A DNA stretch of 64,000 bases from VAZQ01 sp963753575 (lineage in GTDB: Bacteria > Pseudomonadota > Alphaproteobacteria > Rhizobiales > Xanthobacteraceae), in the NCBI GenBank assembly GCA_963753575.1, contig CAVWCR010000003.1, forward strand, positions 2,542,001-2,606,000. The letters are read 5' to 3'. The notes beneath the pieces were generated by a model. The model worked only from the letters and a program-made list of their open reading frames with translations, was not told where the DNA came from and made no database searches. This document shows positions 34,979 through 44,744 of the stretch, in pieces. Every line of letters begins with the position of its first letter. The stretch's first letter is position 1. The position numbers were made by a program, and so were the translations under genes.

Positions 34979-35771
34979 CCGCTATTTCGTCGATCTGACG
35001 CAGCCGGAGATCGCCGGCCAGCTCAAGAAAAATCCGTTGGTGATCCTGCCGACCGGCTCGATCGAGCAGCACGGACCGCATCTGCCGACCGGCACCGACA
35101 CGCTCGCCGCCAATGTCATCGCGCACGCGGTCGCCGAGCGCATGGACGGCCTGGTATTGCCGTCGACGCCGCTCGGCATTACGCCCATGCACATGCCGTT
35201 CGAAGGCACGATCACGCTCACACCTGACACCTATATGCGCGTCGTCACCGAGACGTGCGTCTCGACCGCCAAGCATGGTGCCAAGTACCTGATTGTTCTC
35301 AACTGGCACGAGGGCAACATCGCCTCGCTCGCGATCGCCGCTGAGGCGCTGCATCGCGATCACGGCATGACCGTGCTCACCGTGCAAGCGTGCTACGTGG
35401 CCGAGGAGCTTTACGGCCATTCCTGCAACGGCCTCACCCATGGCGGCGAGATCGAGGCGCTGGCCGTGCTCGCGCATCGGCCCGACCTCGTGCATCTCGA
35501 CCGCATTGACTATTCGTCCGATCACTCGCATGGGCACAAGATGGACAAGCTGCGGCGCACGCGCACCTATCAGCCGGTGCTGACCGACGTGCGTTCGATC
35601 GCGCCGACCGGCTGGTTTGGCAGCCCGCAGCACGCGACCGCCGAGAAGGGCCATCGCATGCTCACGGACATCGCGGATGCCATCGCGCGCGAGGCCGCCG
35701 ACATCTTCACCCAGCTCGACGCGGTGCAGGGCGGCACCGCCGAGGTCAAGCACCTGCGGCAGGTGAAGTGA
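34968..35771 (+). CDS. Creatininase family protein
   Basis: The 267-residue amidohydrolase has the metal motif PTGSIEQHGPHLPTGTDT (Glu/His/Asp ligands), HEGN in LNWHEGNIAS and the late Glu in HGGEIEALAVLAH. Family enzymes open cyclic amides or hydrolyse formamides such as creatinine and FAPy intermediates. Its start overlaps the oxidoreductase end and its stop overlaps the cupin start (TGATG), showing translational coupling. Role in ligand uptake and breakdown with the downstream ABC transporter is inferred. Confidence 0.92.
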   Translation: MLPSRYFVDLTQPEIAGQLKKNPLVILPTGSIEQHGPHLPTGTDTLAANVIAHAVAERMDGLVLPSTPLGITPMHMPFEGTITLTPDTYMRVVTETCVSTAKHGAKYLIVLNWHEGNIASLAIAAEALHRDHGMTVLTVQACYVAEELYGHSCNGLTHGGEIEALAVLAHRPDLVHLDRIDYSSDHSHGHKMDKLRRTRTYQPVLTDVRSIAPTGWFGSPQHATAEKGHRMLTDIADAIAREAADIFTQLDAVQGGTAEVKHLRQVK

Positions 35772-36151
35772 TGGCACGGCTGCTCAAACAATCGGAAGCG
35801 AAGCGGCTGGGACTTCCCGGGCGCACCTCGCTCGAGCCAGTCTCGGGCGCGATCGGATCGCGGGTGAGCTTTCGGATTGCCGAAATCGCGGTGCCGCAGC
35901 CGGGCGACAAGTCGCGCGGCCCGCATCGTCATGACGGCTTCGAGGAATGCATCTATGTGCTGCGCGGCACCGGCGTGAACCGTTCCGAGAGCGGCGAGCT
36001 TCCAATCAAGCCCGGCGACATCGTGCTCATCCCCGCGAATGAGAAACACATGACGGTCAACACCGGATCGGAGCCGCTCGTCCTCCTGTGCTTCTTCCCG
36101 GTGCCGGATGTCAGCGCGGGAACGCAGGAATTCGCGAGCTTCGAGGCTTGA
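35771..36151 (+). CDS. Cupin domain-containing protein
   Basis: The 126-residue single cupin has the first motif GPHRHDGFEECIYVLRGTG (His, His, Glu ligands) and the second motif KPGDIVLIPANEKHMTVNT with the last His. Metal binding therefore looks intact. The ATG overlaps the creatininase stop. Small cupins next to catabolic genes are often isomerases, oxygenases or sensors; function unknown. Confidence 0.88.
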   Translation: MARLLKQSEAKRLGLPGRTSLEPVSGAIGSRVSFRIAEIAVPQPGDKSRGPHRHDGFEECIYVLRGTGVNRSESGELPIKPGDIVLIPANEKHMTVNTGSEPLVLLCFFPVPDVSAGTQEFASFEA

Positions 36152-36158
36152 GCCCGCC

Positions 36159-37136
36159 ATGACCGTGCTTTGCCTGCGGCCGGAGGCCGATTTTGCGCGC
36201 GTTGATGCGCTGCCCCCGGCCTCGCTGGCGGTGACCTATCTCAAGCCGGATGATGCTTCGCTCGCGCAGCACATGAAGGCGTCGCGGGCGCTGGTCATCC
36301 CCGCGGTTGGTCCCAAACTTGCCGCCACGCTATTCGAGGGCAGCGCCTTGCAGCTTGTGCAGGTGACCGGCGCCGGCCTCGACCGGCTCGATCAGGCCGC
36401 AATGATGCGGCTTGGCATTCCGGTTGCAAATGTCCTCGGCAATGACGCGGTCGCCGAATACGCCGTGACGGCGGCTACGCTGTTGTTGCGCCGGTTCGCC
36501 TTCGCGGACGCCGAGATCAAGCGCGGCAACTACGCCTCCTTCCGCGCCCGCATGATCGCCGACAACCTCGCCGGGCTCGAAGGTCTCACCGTCGGCATCG
36601 TGGGCTTCGGCGTCATCGGCCAAACCGTCGCGGCTGCGTTCCATCGCGCCGGCTGCGCCATCTGCACCTACGACCCCGCGCCACCGACGCCGCCAACAAC
36701 CGCGGCAGCCGCCGCCCTCGCAGCCAAGGCGCTGACGCTCGATCAAGTGCTGCAGTCGTCCGACATCGTGAGCCTGCACGTTCCGCTCTTGCCGTCGACC
36801 ACCGGCCTGATCGGCAGCCGCGAGCTTGCCCGCATGAAGGCGGACGCGATCCTGATCCAGGCCGCGCGCGGCGGCGTGGTCGATGAAGCCGCACTCGCCG
36901 CGCACCTCAAGGCAGGCCGGCTCGGCGGCGCCGCCGTCGACGTCTATTCGACCGAGCCGCCAACGCCCGACAATCCGCTCCTCACGCTCACCGGCGAGGC
37001 GGCGCACAAGCTCCTTCTCACGCCGCACATCGCCGGCGTGACGCGGCAGTCGTCGGCCTTCCTGTTCCGTTCGGCGTGGGAGAACGTGGAGCGCGTCCTG
37101 ATACGCAGCGAGCCGCCGCTCAACCGCGCCTACTAG
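36159..37136 (+). CDS. D-isomer-specific 2-hydroxyacid dehydrogenase family protein
   Basis: The 325-residue enzyme reduces or oxidises a 2-hydroxy/2-keto acid with NAD(P). It has the coenzyme loop LTVGIVGFGVIGQTVAAAF, catalytic Arg in LIQAARGGVVDEAAL, Glu in VDVYSTEPPTPD and His in LLTPHIAGVT. The catalytic triad is intact. Seven bases separate it from the cupin gene, and it belongs to the same plus-strand run. Confidence 0.92.
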   Translation: MTVLCLRPEADFARVDALPPASLAVTYLKPDDASLAQHMKASRALVIPAVGPKLAATLFEGSALQLVQVTGAGLDRLDQAAMMRLGIPVANVLGNDAVAEYAVTAATLLLRRFAFADAEIKRGNYASFRARMIADNLAGLEGLTVGIVGFGVIGQTVAAAFHRAGCAICTYDPAPPTPPTTAAAAALAAKALTLDQVLQSSDIVSLHVPLLPSTTGLIGSRELARMKADAILIQAARGGVVDEAALAAHLKAGRLGGAAVDVYSTEPPTPDNPLLTLTGEAAHKLLLTPHIAGVTRQSSAFLFRSAWENVERVLIRSEPPLNRAY

Positions 37137-37176
37137 GACGCCTGATCCTTGACTCACCGGAAAGCCATGCCGCACT

Positions 37177-38060
<884 letters not shown>

Positions 38061-38064
<4 letters not shown>

Positions 38065-38870
38065 ACGACACGGCGCTCGCACCCTCTCCTCTCGCCACCG
38101 CCCAGGATCAGCCGCGCGTCACCTTTATCCAGGAACGCAACACGCTGCGTGTCATCTCGGTCATCGTGCTGCTCATGGTCTGGCAGGTCGGCGGCATGCT
38201 GACCGAGCCCTACATTCTGCCGACCCCGGTCGAGGTCGCGAAATCCTGGTGGGAGCTCACGCTATCCGGTGAACTGATTACCGCCGCCGGCGCCAGCGTG
38301 TTCGTCTTTGTGCTGGGATTTGGTATCGCACTCCTCCTCGGCATCCCGCTCGGTATAGCCACCGGCGTGTCGCAGCCGCTGCGCGATTTCTTCGACACCT
38401 ATGTCACGATCTTCTGGTCGACACCGTCGATCGCGCTGTTGCCGCTGCTGGTCGTCTGGTTCGGCCTCACGCTCGAGACCAAGCTCGTGCTGGTCTTTCT
38501 GTCCGCCTTCTGGCCGCTGGTGATCAACACCCAGGTCGGCATCCAAAACGTCGACAAGTCCTATGTCGAGGTCGCAACCGCTTTCGGGGCGACACGCTGG
38601 GAAATTCTCAAGCACGTGTTGTTCCCGGCCTCGGTGCCTTATCTCGTCGCCGGCATGCGGATCGCGGTCGGCCGCGCCATCATCGGCGTCATCGTGGCCG
38701 AGCTGTTCACGTCGGTCACCGGGCTCGGCGCACGCATGACCTATTACAGCAACTTCTTCCAGGTCGCGAACTACTTTGCCGCACTGCTCATGTTCATCCT
38801 GTTCAGCGTGGCAACGACCGAAGCCGTACGGCTGATCGAGTTCCGCTTCAGCCGGTGGCGCTCGGAATGA
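38061..38870 (+). CDS. ABC transporter permease (NitT/TauT family)
   Basis: The 269-residue inner-membrane subunit has about six helices, from VISVIVLLMVWQVGGML to FAALLMFILFSVATTEAV, and a complete EAA loop EVATAFGATRWEILKHVLFPA. It overlaps the ATPase gene by ATGA. The next gene encodes the binding protein, so this is a three-gene NMT1-type transporter. Confidence 0.93.
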
Positions 38871-38947
38871 CCATTGCGGCCACAGCCGGAGATCAGGTTA
38901 GATAGACTTCAGAAAACCCACACGCGCCCACTCATCGGGAGGAGCCC

Positions 38948-39991
38948 ATGTCATTCACCGCGCGCTTCGCGACTGCAGCACTCATCACCAGCCTTATTTC
39001 GAGCGCCGCCTGGGGCCAGTTGACAAAGGTCACGCTGGTGAGCTCCACCGTCAATCCGCCGAGCATATCCAACATCTACTATCTTGCAGCCTTGGACAGC
39101 GCGTTCAAGAAGCGCGGCCTCGACGTGCATCTACAACAATCTTCCGGCAGCCCGAGCTCGCTCGCCGCGATCGTGTCGAGCCGCGCCGAGTTCGCCAGCA
39201 TCGCCGTGACGACACTTGCCAACGCGGCGGCCGAAGGCGTCAAGGCCAAGATGGTGGTGACCGGCAACTTCGACTTCGCCGGCATGATGCTCAGCACGCC
39301 GCGGATCAAGACGCTCAAGGATCTCGAAGGCAAGCGCATGGGCGCGACCGCGATCGGCTCGATGGAGTATACCATCGCCCGCGCCTACCTGCGAAAACAG
39401 GGTATCGATCTCTCTAAGATCGAGTGGGTTGCGACCCGGCAGACATCCAACACCATCCAGGCATTGGGGGCCGGCCAGATCGATGCCGCCTGGATCGTGA
39501 TGTCATCCGCGGTGATCGCGCTCAAGATGCATCCACAATTGAAGATTCTGGTCGATGCCGAAACGCTGGCGAAGGCCAGTCCGAACCCGGGCGGCGCCGT
39601 CGTGGTAACCGACCGCTATGCCGCCCAGAACGGAAAGACCATCGAGGCCATGGTCGCCGCAGTGATCGAGGCCAATCGCGCGCTCTACAACGACCGCAGC
39701 TTCTTCGACCGGATCGTCGACAAGTGGTTCCCCAATATCTACAGCGCCGAGCAGAAGGACCTGCTCTACAAGGCCTATCGGCCGTCGTGGGGTGTGAACG
39801 GCGGGCTGCCGCTCGGCGTGATGCGCAGAGCGCTCGAGAACTGGAAGACCAATGTCAACCCGACCCGCGCCAACAACCCGCACTTCTCCAAGGTCGAGGA
39901 CCTGATGGACACCCGCTACGCCGCCAAGGCGCTACGCGAGATGGGCGTGATGAAGGATGTGCTCGACACTGCGGAGTGGATGCAAAAGTAA
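38948..39991 (+). CDS. ABC transporter substrate-binding protein, NMT1 type
   Basis: The 347-residue exported protein has a signal peptide (TAALITSLISSAAWG-Q) and the NMT1 fold: NIYYLAALDSAFKKRGLDV, LQQSSGSPSSLAAIVSSRAEF and LKDLEGKRMGATAIGSMEYT. A GGGAGGAG site lies before ATG 38948. It is the last gene of the plus-strand run and ends exactly next to the stop of the convergent SDR gene. Ligand unknown; the catabolic genes upstream suggest a small amide, hydroxy acid or sugar acid. Confidence 0.9.
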   Translation: MSFTARFATAALITSLISSAAWGQLTKVTLVSSTVNPPSISNIYYLAALDSAFKKRGLDVHLQQSSGSPSSLAAIVSSRAEFASIAVTTLANAAAEGVKAKMVVTGNFDFAGMMLSTPRIKTLKDLEGKRMGATAIGSMEYTIARAYLRKQGIDLSKIEWVATRQTSNTIQALGAGQIDAAWIVMSSAVIALKMHPQLKILVDAETLAKASPNPGGAVVVTDRYAAQNGKTIEAMVAAVIEANRALYNDRSFFDRIVDKWFPNIYSAEQKDLLYKAYRPSWGVNGGLPLGVMRRALENWKTNVNPTRANNPHFSKVEDLMDTRYAAKALREMGVMKDVLDTAEWMQK

Positions 39992-40816
39992 TTACATAAG
40001 CATCGGCTTGTCGATGCCATCCTCGCGCGCAGCCGCGATGCGCTCGGGCAGCGGCAGATCTTCGTTCCAAAGCCGGGCAAGGAAACGCTGCGCGGTGTGA
40101 CCGTTCGACAGATCGGACGCGAGCCACAGCGTTGGTGCGCGCATGATCGAGACCGGCCAGACCTTGTCGCTCGTGACCGGGCCGCTTCGAATGCCCGTGT
40201 CCACCGGACCGCCGGGCAGAAACACGTTGACGGTCACGCCGGTGCCTTCGAGCTCCTTCGCCCACACGCGCGAGGCGGTTTCGACGAAGGCCTTGGCACC
40301 GCCATAGGACGAGCCGCCGAGCCGCAGCATGGTGTGGCGGTTGGTCGAGACGTTGATGATCTTGCCGAACTTCTGCGCGATCATGGTGGGCGCGACCGCG
40401 CGCGCCATCAGGAACACGCCATGCACATTGGTGTCGACGATCGCGTTCCAGGCTTCGAGGTGAGTTTCCCAGAACATGGTGCGCGGTTTCTTGCTGTAGT
40501 TCTCCACCACCTGGATTCCGAGTCCCGCATTGTTGAACAGCACATGGATCGCGCCGAAGGCATTGAGGGTCTCCGCCATGATGCGCTGGCAGTCGGCATC
40601 CCGCCGCACGTCGGCTACGATCGGAATGAGGCGCCCACCGCCCGCGATCGCTTCACCATCCTTGATCGTTCGCGCCAGATGCGGGCTGTCGCTGAGCCCA
40701 ACGACCGCGACACGGGCGCCCGCCTCGGCGAGCGCCAGCGTCATTTCGCGCCCGAGCCCGCGGCTGCCGCCGGTGACGATGACCGTGCGATCGATAAGGG
40801 AAGGATCTGCTGCCAC
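39992..40816 (-). CDS. SDR family NAD(P)-dependent oxidoreductase
   Basis: The 274-residue short-chain dehydrogenase has VIVTGGSRGLGREMTLALAE for cofactor binding, FNNAGLG, and the catalytic Ser-Tyr-Lys in GGSSYGGAKAFV. A short charged segment YSKKPRTMFWETHLEAW is a typical substrate loop. It directly abuts the stop of the binding-protein gene with no spacer, so any terminator must lie within coding sequence. Substrate unknown. Confidence 0.9.
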   Translation of the reverse strand: MAADPSLIDRTVIVTGGSRGLGREMTLALAEAGARVAVVGLSDSPHLARTIKDGEAIAGGGRLIPIVADVRRDADCQRIMAETLNAFGAIHVLFNNAGLGIQVVENYSKKPRTMFWETHLEAWNAIVDTNVHGVFLMARAVAPTMIAQKFGKIINVSTNRHTMLRLGGSSYGGAKAFVETASRVWAKELEGTGVTVNVFLPGGPVDTGIRSGPVTSDKVWPVSIMRAPTLWLASDLSNGHTAQRFLARLWNEDLPLPERIAAAREDGIDKPMLM

Positions 40817-40925
40817 TCAACCTGCCTCCTCTGCCGTATTGCAACGCCCCTCTGTTGTGGGCCTCTTGCAGTAGATTATACTCGCTGGCAAGGAGTTCCC
40901 GACAACCGCAATGAAGGAAGATACC

Positions 40926-41303
40926 ATGGCCAAGATGCGCCACATCGCGCTCATCGTCCCCGATCCGGAAGAGGCTGCGAAGTTCTTCGAGACCGCCTTC
41001 GATCTCAAGCGAGCCGGCAAGGCCAGGCGCGGCATCTACATGTCGGACGGGACCATCAACATCGCCCTCCTGAAGCAGGAAGGGAACGAAAAGGTCGGGC
41101 TTTATCACTTCGGGATGTGGGTCGACGATCTCGACGAGGCGGAGAAGAAGGTAGTGGGCGCCGGGGCAACCTATCTCGAAGGCCGGCCGACCTCGCCCAA
41201 CTCCTACTACGAGGCCAAATACCGCGATCCGCTCGGCATCGTGTTCGACCTCACGCACAAGGGCTGGATCGGCGCCACCAAGGAGGTGGTGGCGAAATCC
41301 TGA
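40926..41303 (+). CDS. VOC (glyoxalase/bleomycin resistance/dioxygenase) superfamily protein
   Basis: The 125-residue protein is a single vicinal-oxygen-chelate unit pair: MRHIALIVPDPEEAAKFFETAF with His, VGLYHFGMWVDDLDEAEKK with His, and KYRDPLGIVFDLTHKGW with the C-terminal acidic position. A GGAAG site six bases before ATG 40926 selects this start. The monooxygenase gene follows by 32 bp; together they may handle an aromatic or quinone-like compound, which is inference. Confidence 0.88.
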   Translation: MAKMRHIALIVPDPEEAAKFFETAFDLKRAGKARRGIYMSDGTINIALLKQEGNEKVGLYHFGMWVDDLDEAEKKVVGAGATYLEGRPTSPNSYYEAKYRDPLGIVFDLTHKGWIGATKEVVAKS

Positions 41304-41335
41304 AGCGGCCGGCGATATTTTAATTGTACTGTCGC

Positions 41336-42553
41336 ATGAACGCATCCAATCACGTCATCGTTGTTGGCGCCGGCCCGGTTGGGCTGTGCCTGTCGCTCGC
41401 TCTGGCACAGAACGGCGTGCCCGTAACGCTGGTCGAGACGCTGGGCGACGACAACTTTCTGGAACAGGTTCCGCGCGCCGGCACCAACCATCCCGCCACG
41501 CTCGAAATGTTCGAGCGTATCGGCCTCTATGAGAAAATTGCGCCGCGCGGAATCATTGCGCCGGTCTTTCATTACTGGGACCGGCATGAGAACAAGCTGA
41601 TCGCAGCGTTCGATCATGTCCACCTGAAGGACGACACGCGCTTTCCCTACGTGCTGCAATGCGAGCGCATCAAAATCGTCGAGGAAGCACTGAAGATGGC
41701 GAAGGCGCACCCGCTGATCGACCTTCGCCTGCGGACCACGTTCAACTCGTTCGAGCAGGACGCCGACCGCGTGACCGCCCGCGTCACCAACCCGGCGGGC
41801 GAGGACGAGGTCGTCGAGGGCTGCTATATCGTGAGCGGGGAAGGTGCACGCAGCATCGTTCGCAAGGACCTCGGCATCGAGTTTCAGGGCTTCACCTATC
41901 CGGACCGGACCCTGAACATCGAAGTTGCCTACGACTTCCGCCAGCATGGCTACGCCGAGCGCAACTACATCTCCGATCCGGACGAATGGTCGAACCTGTT
42001 CCACTGGAAGGGCCCGCCCGACCGCTGGCGCGTGCATTTTCCGACCGAGCCCGACGACGACCCCGAAGCGTTGCAACGGCCGGACGCGTTACAGGCGCGC
42101 CTGCAGGGCTTCCTGCCCAAGACCGGCGACTACGAGATCGTGGGGAGCAACCTCTACACCGTGCACCAGCGCGTCGCCACCAAGTTCCGCATGGGCCGCG
42201 CCATCCTCGCCGGCAACTCCGCCCATGTGAACAGCCCGATCGGCGCCATGGGCATGAACAGCGGCATCCACGACGCGATCAATCTCGCCGACAAGCTGAT
42301 CAAGATCCTGCGCAACGAGGTTGGCGAAGATGTGCTCGACCGCTATGAGCGGCAGCGCCGGCATGTTGCGCTCCAGCACACCCAGGCCGAGACCATGCGC
42401 AACAAGCGCGTGCTGGCGGAAAAGGACCCGGCCGTGCGCAAAAGAAACCACGAGCAGCTGCGCCGCACCGCGGAGGATCCGAAGCTTGCGCGCGCGTTCC
42501 TTCTGCGCACGTCGCTGATCGAGAGCCTGCGTGAGGCCGAGCAGATCGCCTGA
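41336..42553 (+). CDS. FAD-dependent monooxygenase (PHBH-type flavoprotein hydroxylase)
   Basis: The 405-residue group A flavin monooxygenase has the FAD loop VIVVGAGPVGLCLSLAL, NHPATLEMFERIGL, the central VSGEGARSIVRKDLGI motif and the C-terminal AGNSAHVNSPIGAMGMNSGIHDAINL. In that motif the usual Asp (GDxAH) is Asn, a small departure. The VOC gene upstream is probably cotranscribed. Such pairs often oxidise aromatic rings; substrate not identifiable. Confidence 0.9.
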   Translation: MNASNHVIVVGAGPVGLCLSLALAQNGVPVTLVETLGDDNFLEQVPRAGTNHPATLEMFERIGLYEKIAPRGIIAPVFHYWDRHENKLIAAFDHVHLKDDTRFPYVLQCERIKIVEEALKMAKAHPLIDLRLRTTFNSFEQDADRVTARVTNPAGEDEVVEGCYIVSGEGARSIVRKDLGIEFQGFTYPDRTLNIEVAYDFRQHGYAERNYISDPDEWSNLFHWKGPPDRWRVHFPTEPDDDPEALQRPDALQARLQGFLPKTGDYEIVGSNLYTVHQRVATKFRMGRAILAGNSAHVNSPIGAMGMNSGIHDAINLADKLIKILRNEVGEDVLDRYERQRRHVALQHTQAETMRNKRVLAEKDPAVRKRNHEQLRRTAEDPKLARAFLLRTSLIESLREAEQIA

Positions 42554-42618
42554 GACGTGCAGCCGACCTCAAGCACGGTGTGAGGTCGAGACAGTCTCAT
42601 TGAGCCCGAGGACGCGCG

Positions 42619-43257
42619 CTACCAGCGCAGCGCGAACCGTCCGACGACACCGCCCGCAACTGCGACGATGGCGATCCCGAGGCTGTACCAAACCGCAACG
42701 AACAGCGGAGAATCATCGGGACAATGGGCCGCATAGATTGCGGCCGCAACGCCACCCGCAAACAGGCCAGCAACGACGCCAGCGAGCGCAGGCTGCGTTG
42801 GCGCGCCTTGGCGCAGCGCCAGCATCTCCGCAATCAGCAACGGCACAGCAAAAAACGGGATGCTGATCACGCAGATAAGGCCGTTCGAGCCGACAAGTCT
42901 GGGCGCCCACAGAGAGCTTGGCAGCGCGTAGAGCTCGGCCAACACGCCCGCGGCGAGGACCAACGGCACGGCAACGAGCACTGCCGTTTGCAGCCGCACC
43001 GGCGCACCTGGCCGCGCCAGGCGCCAGACCAGCATTGCGGAACAAAGCGCCAGCAGCAGCGTGATGACAAATTTGAACAGGAAGCGCACGTCACCCAGCA
43101 CCGCCATCAGATCCGGCCGCGGACCAAGCGTGACCAGGAACAAAGCAAACGCCAACAGAAGGCCCGGCACGAATGCCATCGCAAAACGCGATTCAATCGA
43201 CGGCGCCGGGGCCGCGAGATCGCTCGTCATTGCGCGGATAAGATCCTCGGTCTTCAT
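42619..43257 (-). CDS. nrsF: NrsF family (DUF1109) anti-sigma factor
   Basis: The 212-residue inner-membrane protein has six predicted helices and matches the NrsF/DUF1109 family, starting MKTEDLIRAMTSDLAAPAPS. Cys129 (GLICVISIP) and Cys179 (YAAHCPDDSP) correspond to the two conserved cysteines that in Caulobacter NrsF (near 131 and 181) are needed to hold sigma F inactive and respond to metal stress. A 4-bp overlap with the sigma gene shows coupling. It probably sequesters the ECF factor at the membrane until a redox or metal signal. Confidence 0.9.
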   Translation of the reverse strand: MKTEDLIRAMTSDLAAPAPSIESRFAMAFVPGLLLAFALFLVTLGPRPDLMAVLGDVRFLFKFVITLLLALCSAMLVWRLARPGAPVRLQTAVLVAVPLVLAAGVLAELYALPSSLWAPRLVGSNGLICVISIPFFAVPLLIAEMLALRQGAPTQPALAGVVAGLFAGGVAAAIYAAHCPDDSPLFVAVWYSLGIAIVAVAGGVVGRFALRW

Positions 43258-43805
43258 GACTGCCTAGTTCCGAATTTGACCGAGAGCGCAGCAAGGCCGC
43301 GGTGGAGCGCAACGCGCACCGCGCCTTCGCTCATGTTCAGGCGAGATGCGGTCTCTCGAATGGACGCCCCGTCGAGCGAAATCGCCCGTACCACGCTTTG
43401 CTGCCGGTCCGGCAGGCTCTGCAGATGCTGGTCGAGCTTGCCCGGCAGCGGCGTCGGCTCCGCGGTGTCGCTCGCCAAGGTATCGATGACATCGTCAATC
43501 GGCACATAGTCGCGGCGGCCACGGCGGCGAATGGCGTCGATCAGCTTGTTGCGCGCAATCGCCCGTACCCATGGCCCCAACGGCAGAGTGGAGTCCCACG
43601 TGTGACGCTTGAGATGAATTGCCAATAAGGTCTCCTGAACGACGTCCTCAGCTTCCTCGGGCGCGAGCCCGGCACGACCGAGCCCTCGCCGCGCAACCGA
43701 GCGGATTGCAGGGGCCAAACTCGTCAACAGCCGGTTGTAGGCGACAGAATCGCCCCTGTTGGCCGCGCGCATGAGGTCGCCCCACTCTATGTCGCGCTCG
43801 CTCAC
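43254..43805 (-). CDS. ECF sigma factor, SigF-like, paired with NrsF
   Basis: The 183-residue sigma factor has region 2 (LAPEEAEDVVQETLLAIHLK, PLGPWVRAIARNKLIDAIRR) and region 4 (SLPDRQQSVVRAISLDGASI, RETASRLNMSEGAVRVALHR). It starts at GTG 43805 with AGGAA five bases upstream. NrsF follows with 4 bp overlap. A GTAACA-N16-CGTA element lies just upstream, the expected autoregulated promoter, and GTAACA-N16-CGAA faces the divergent glycan/redox operon. SigF-type factors respond to heavy-metal or oxidative stress. Confidence 0.93.
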   Translation of the reverse strand: MSERDIEWGDLMRAANRGDSVAYNRLLTSLAPAIRSVARRGLGRAGLAPEEAEDVVQETLLAIHLKRHTWDSTLPLGPWVRAIARNKLIDAIRRRGRRDYVPIDDVIDTLASDTAEPTPLPGKLDQHLQSLPDRQQSVVRAISLDGASIRETASRLNMSEGAVRVALHRGLAALSVKFGTRQS

Positions 43806-43824
43806 TCGGCTTCCTGGGAGCTTA

Positions 43825-43850
43825 TACGCTCCGGTTCCCTATGCTGTTAC
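43825..43850 (-). promoter_or_regulatory. Predicted ECF autopromoter GTAACA-N16-CGTA
   Basis: On the minus strand GTAACA (43850-43845), a 16-base spacer and CGTA (43828-43825) lie 20 bp before the sigma start. This matches the Caulobacter sigma F form GTAACC-N16-CGAA as I recall it. The predicted start of transcription leaves a short leader with AGGAA. Confidence 0.65.
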
Positions 43851-43912
43851 TAATTAACGCCAAACAAATGTGAATTGTCCGGCAGCCAATCCGCAAATTC
43901 CCGTCAACCCAC

Positions 43913-43938
43913 GTAACATAGCCCGTCCCGGCAGCGAA
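43913..43938 (+). promoter_or_regulatory. Predicted ECF promoter GTAACA-N16-CGAA of the glycan/redox operon
   Basis: GTAACA at 43913-43918, a 16-base spacer and CGAA at 43935-43938 face the six-gene operon. The -35 is identical to that of the sigma autopromoter and the spacing is the same. Transcription would start near 43945, leaving about 70 bases before the GTG at 44016. Confidence 0.65.
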
Positions 43939-44015
43939 CGACCAGTTAGGGCCCCACCTCTCCACAGCAGAGGCCTATCAAGCCGAGCCTATTAATCTGT
44001 CAGGGGTGGTTTTCC

Positions 44016-44744
44016 GTGCGATCAATCGCCATCGGCATCATCTGCAAGACGCCCATTGCTGGCCACTCAAAGACCCGCCTATCGAGCGCGCTCACGCCCG
44101 ACGAGTGCGCCGCCCTGTCGGCCTGCTTTATTCAGGACCTAGCGGTCGCAATTGACACCCTGACGATCACCGACGATGTGACCGGGTATGCCGTCTACTC
44201 ACCAATAGGCTCGGAGGCGATGCTGCGCCCGCTGCTGCCTCTTGGTTTTAGGCTTCTTCCACAATGCACGGGCGATCTCGGGGCGCGGCTGTACACCGCA
44301 ACGGCTGACCTGCTGACGGCGGGCCATTCAGGGGCGCTCCTGGTCAGTTCGGACAATCCGACATTGCCACTTTCCATTCTGCGTGACGCGGTGCATGCGG
44401 TGCGAAGCGGCGACAATGTCGTGCTCGGGCCCGCGCTCGATGGCGGCTACACACTCATCGGACTGTCGAAGCCGCATGGGCGCGTGTTTGCCGATATCCC
44501 ATGGAGCACCCCACAGGTGTATCGGCTGACGCTCGAACGCGCACGAGAGATCGACCTGCCTGTCGTGAACGTGCCGCAATGGTACGACATTGATGACGAC
44601 TACACATTGCGATTGTTGCAGGCGGAACTTGCCGGACAGCGTCTCGCGTTTGCCGAGCCGGACCTCGTAGCGTCCGATGCTCCGCATACCCGGCAGTTCT
44701 TTGCAGCACGCAACGCACGGCCGCGGACAAGGACATTTTCGTGA
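44016..44744 (+). CDS. DUF2064 (TIGR04282) family nucleotidyl/glycosyltransferase-like protein
   Basis: The 242-residue GT-A-fold protein begins with the NTP-transferase loop AIGIICKTPIAGHSKTRLS and has SSDNPTLPLSILRDA and the family hallmark GPALDGGYTLIGL. TIGR04282 proteins occur with arsenosugar clusters, but no ArsM or ArsS-like arsenic gene is here, so that name should not be taken as function. Start is GTG 44016. It is the first gene of the operon behind a predicted ECF promoter and overlaps the next start by 4 bp. Confidence 0.88.
   Translation: MRSIAIGIICKTPIAGHSKTRLSSALTPDECAALSACFIQDLAVAIDTLTITDDVTGYAVYSPIGSEAMLRPLLPLGFRLLPQCTGDLGARLYTATADLLTAGHSGALLVSSDNPTLPLSILRDAVHAVRSGDNVVLGPALDGGYTLIGLSKPHGRVFADIPWSTPQVYRLTLERAREIDLPVVNVPQWYDIDDDYTLRLLQAELAGQRLAFAEPDLVASDAPHTRQFFAARNARPRTRTFS

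Noticed and set aside
44016..44744. Arsenosugar biosynthesis assignment for the DUF2064 gene
   Set aside because: The label comes from the family name; no arsenic methyltransferase or ArsS-type gene is in the cluster.
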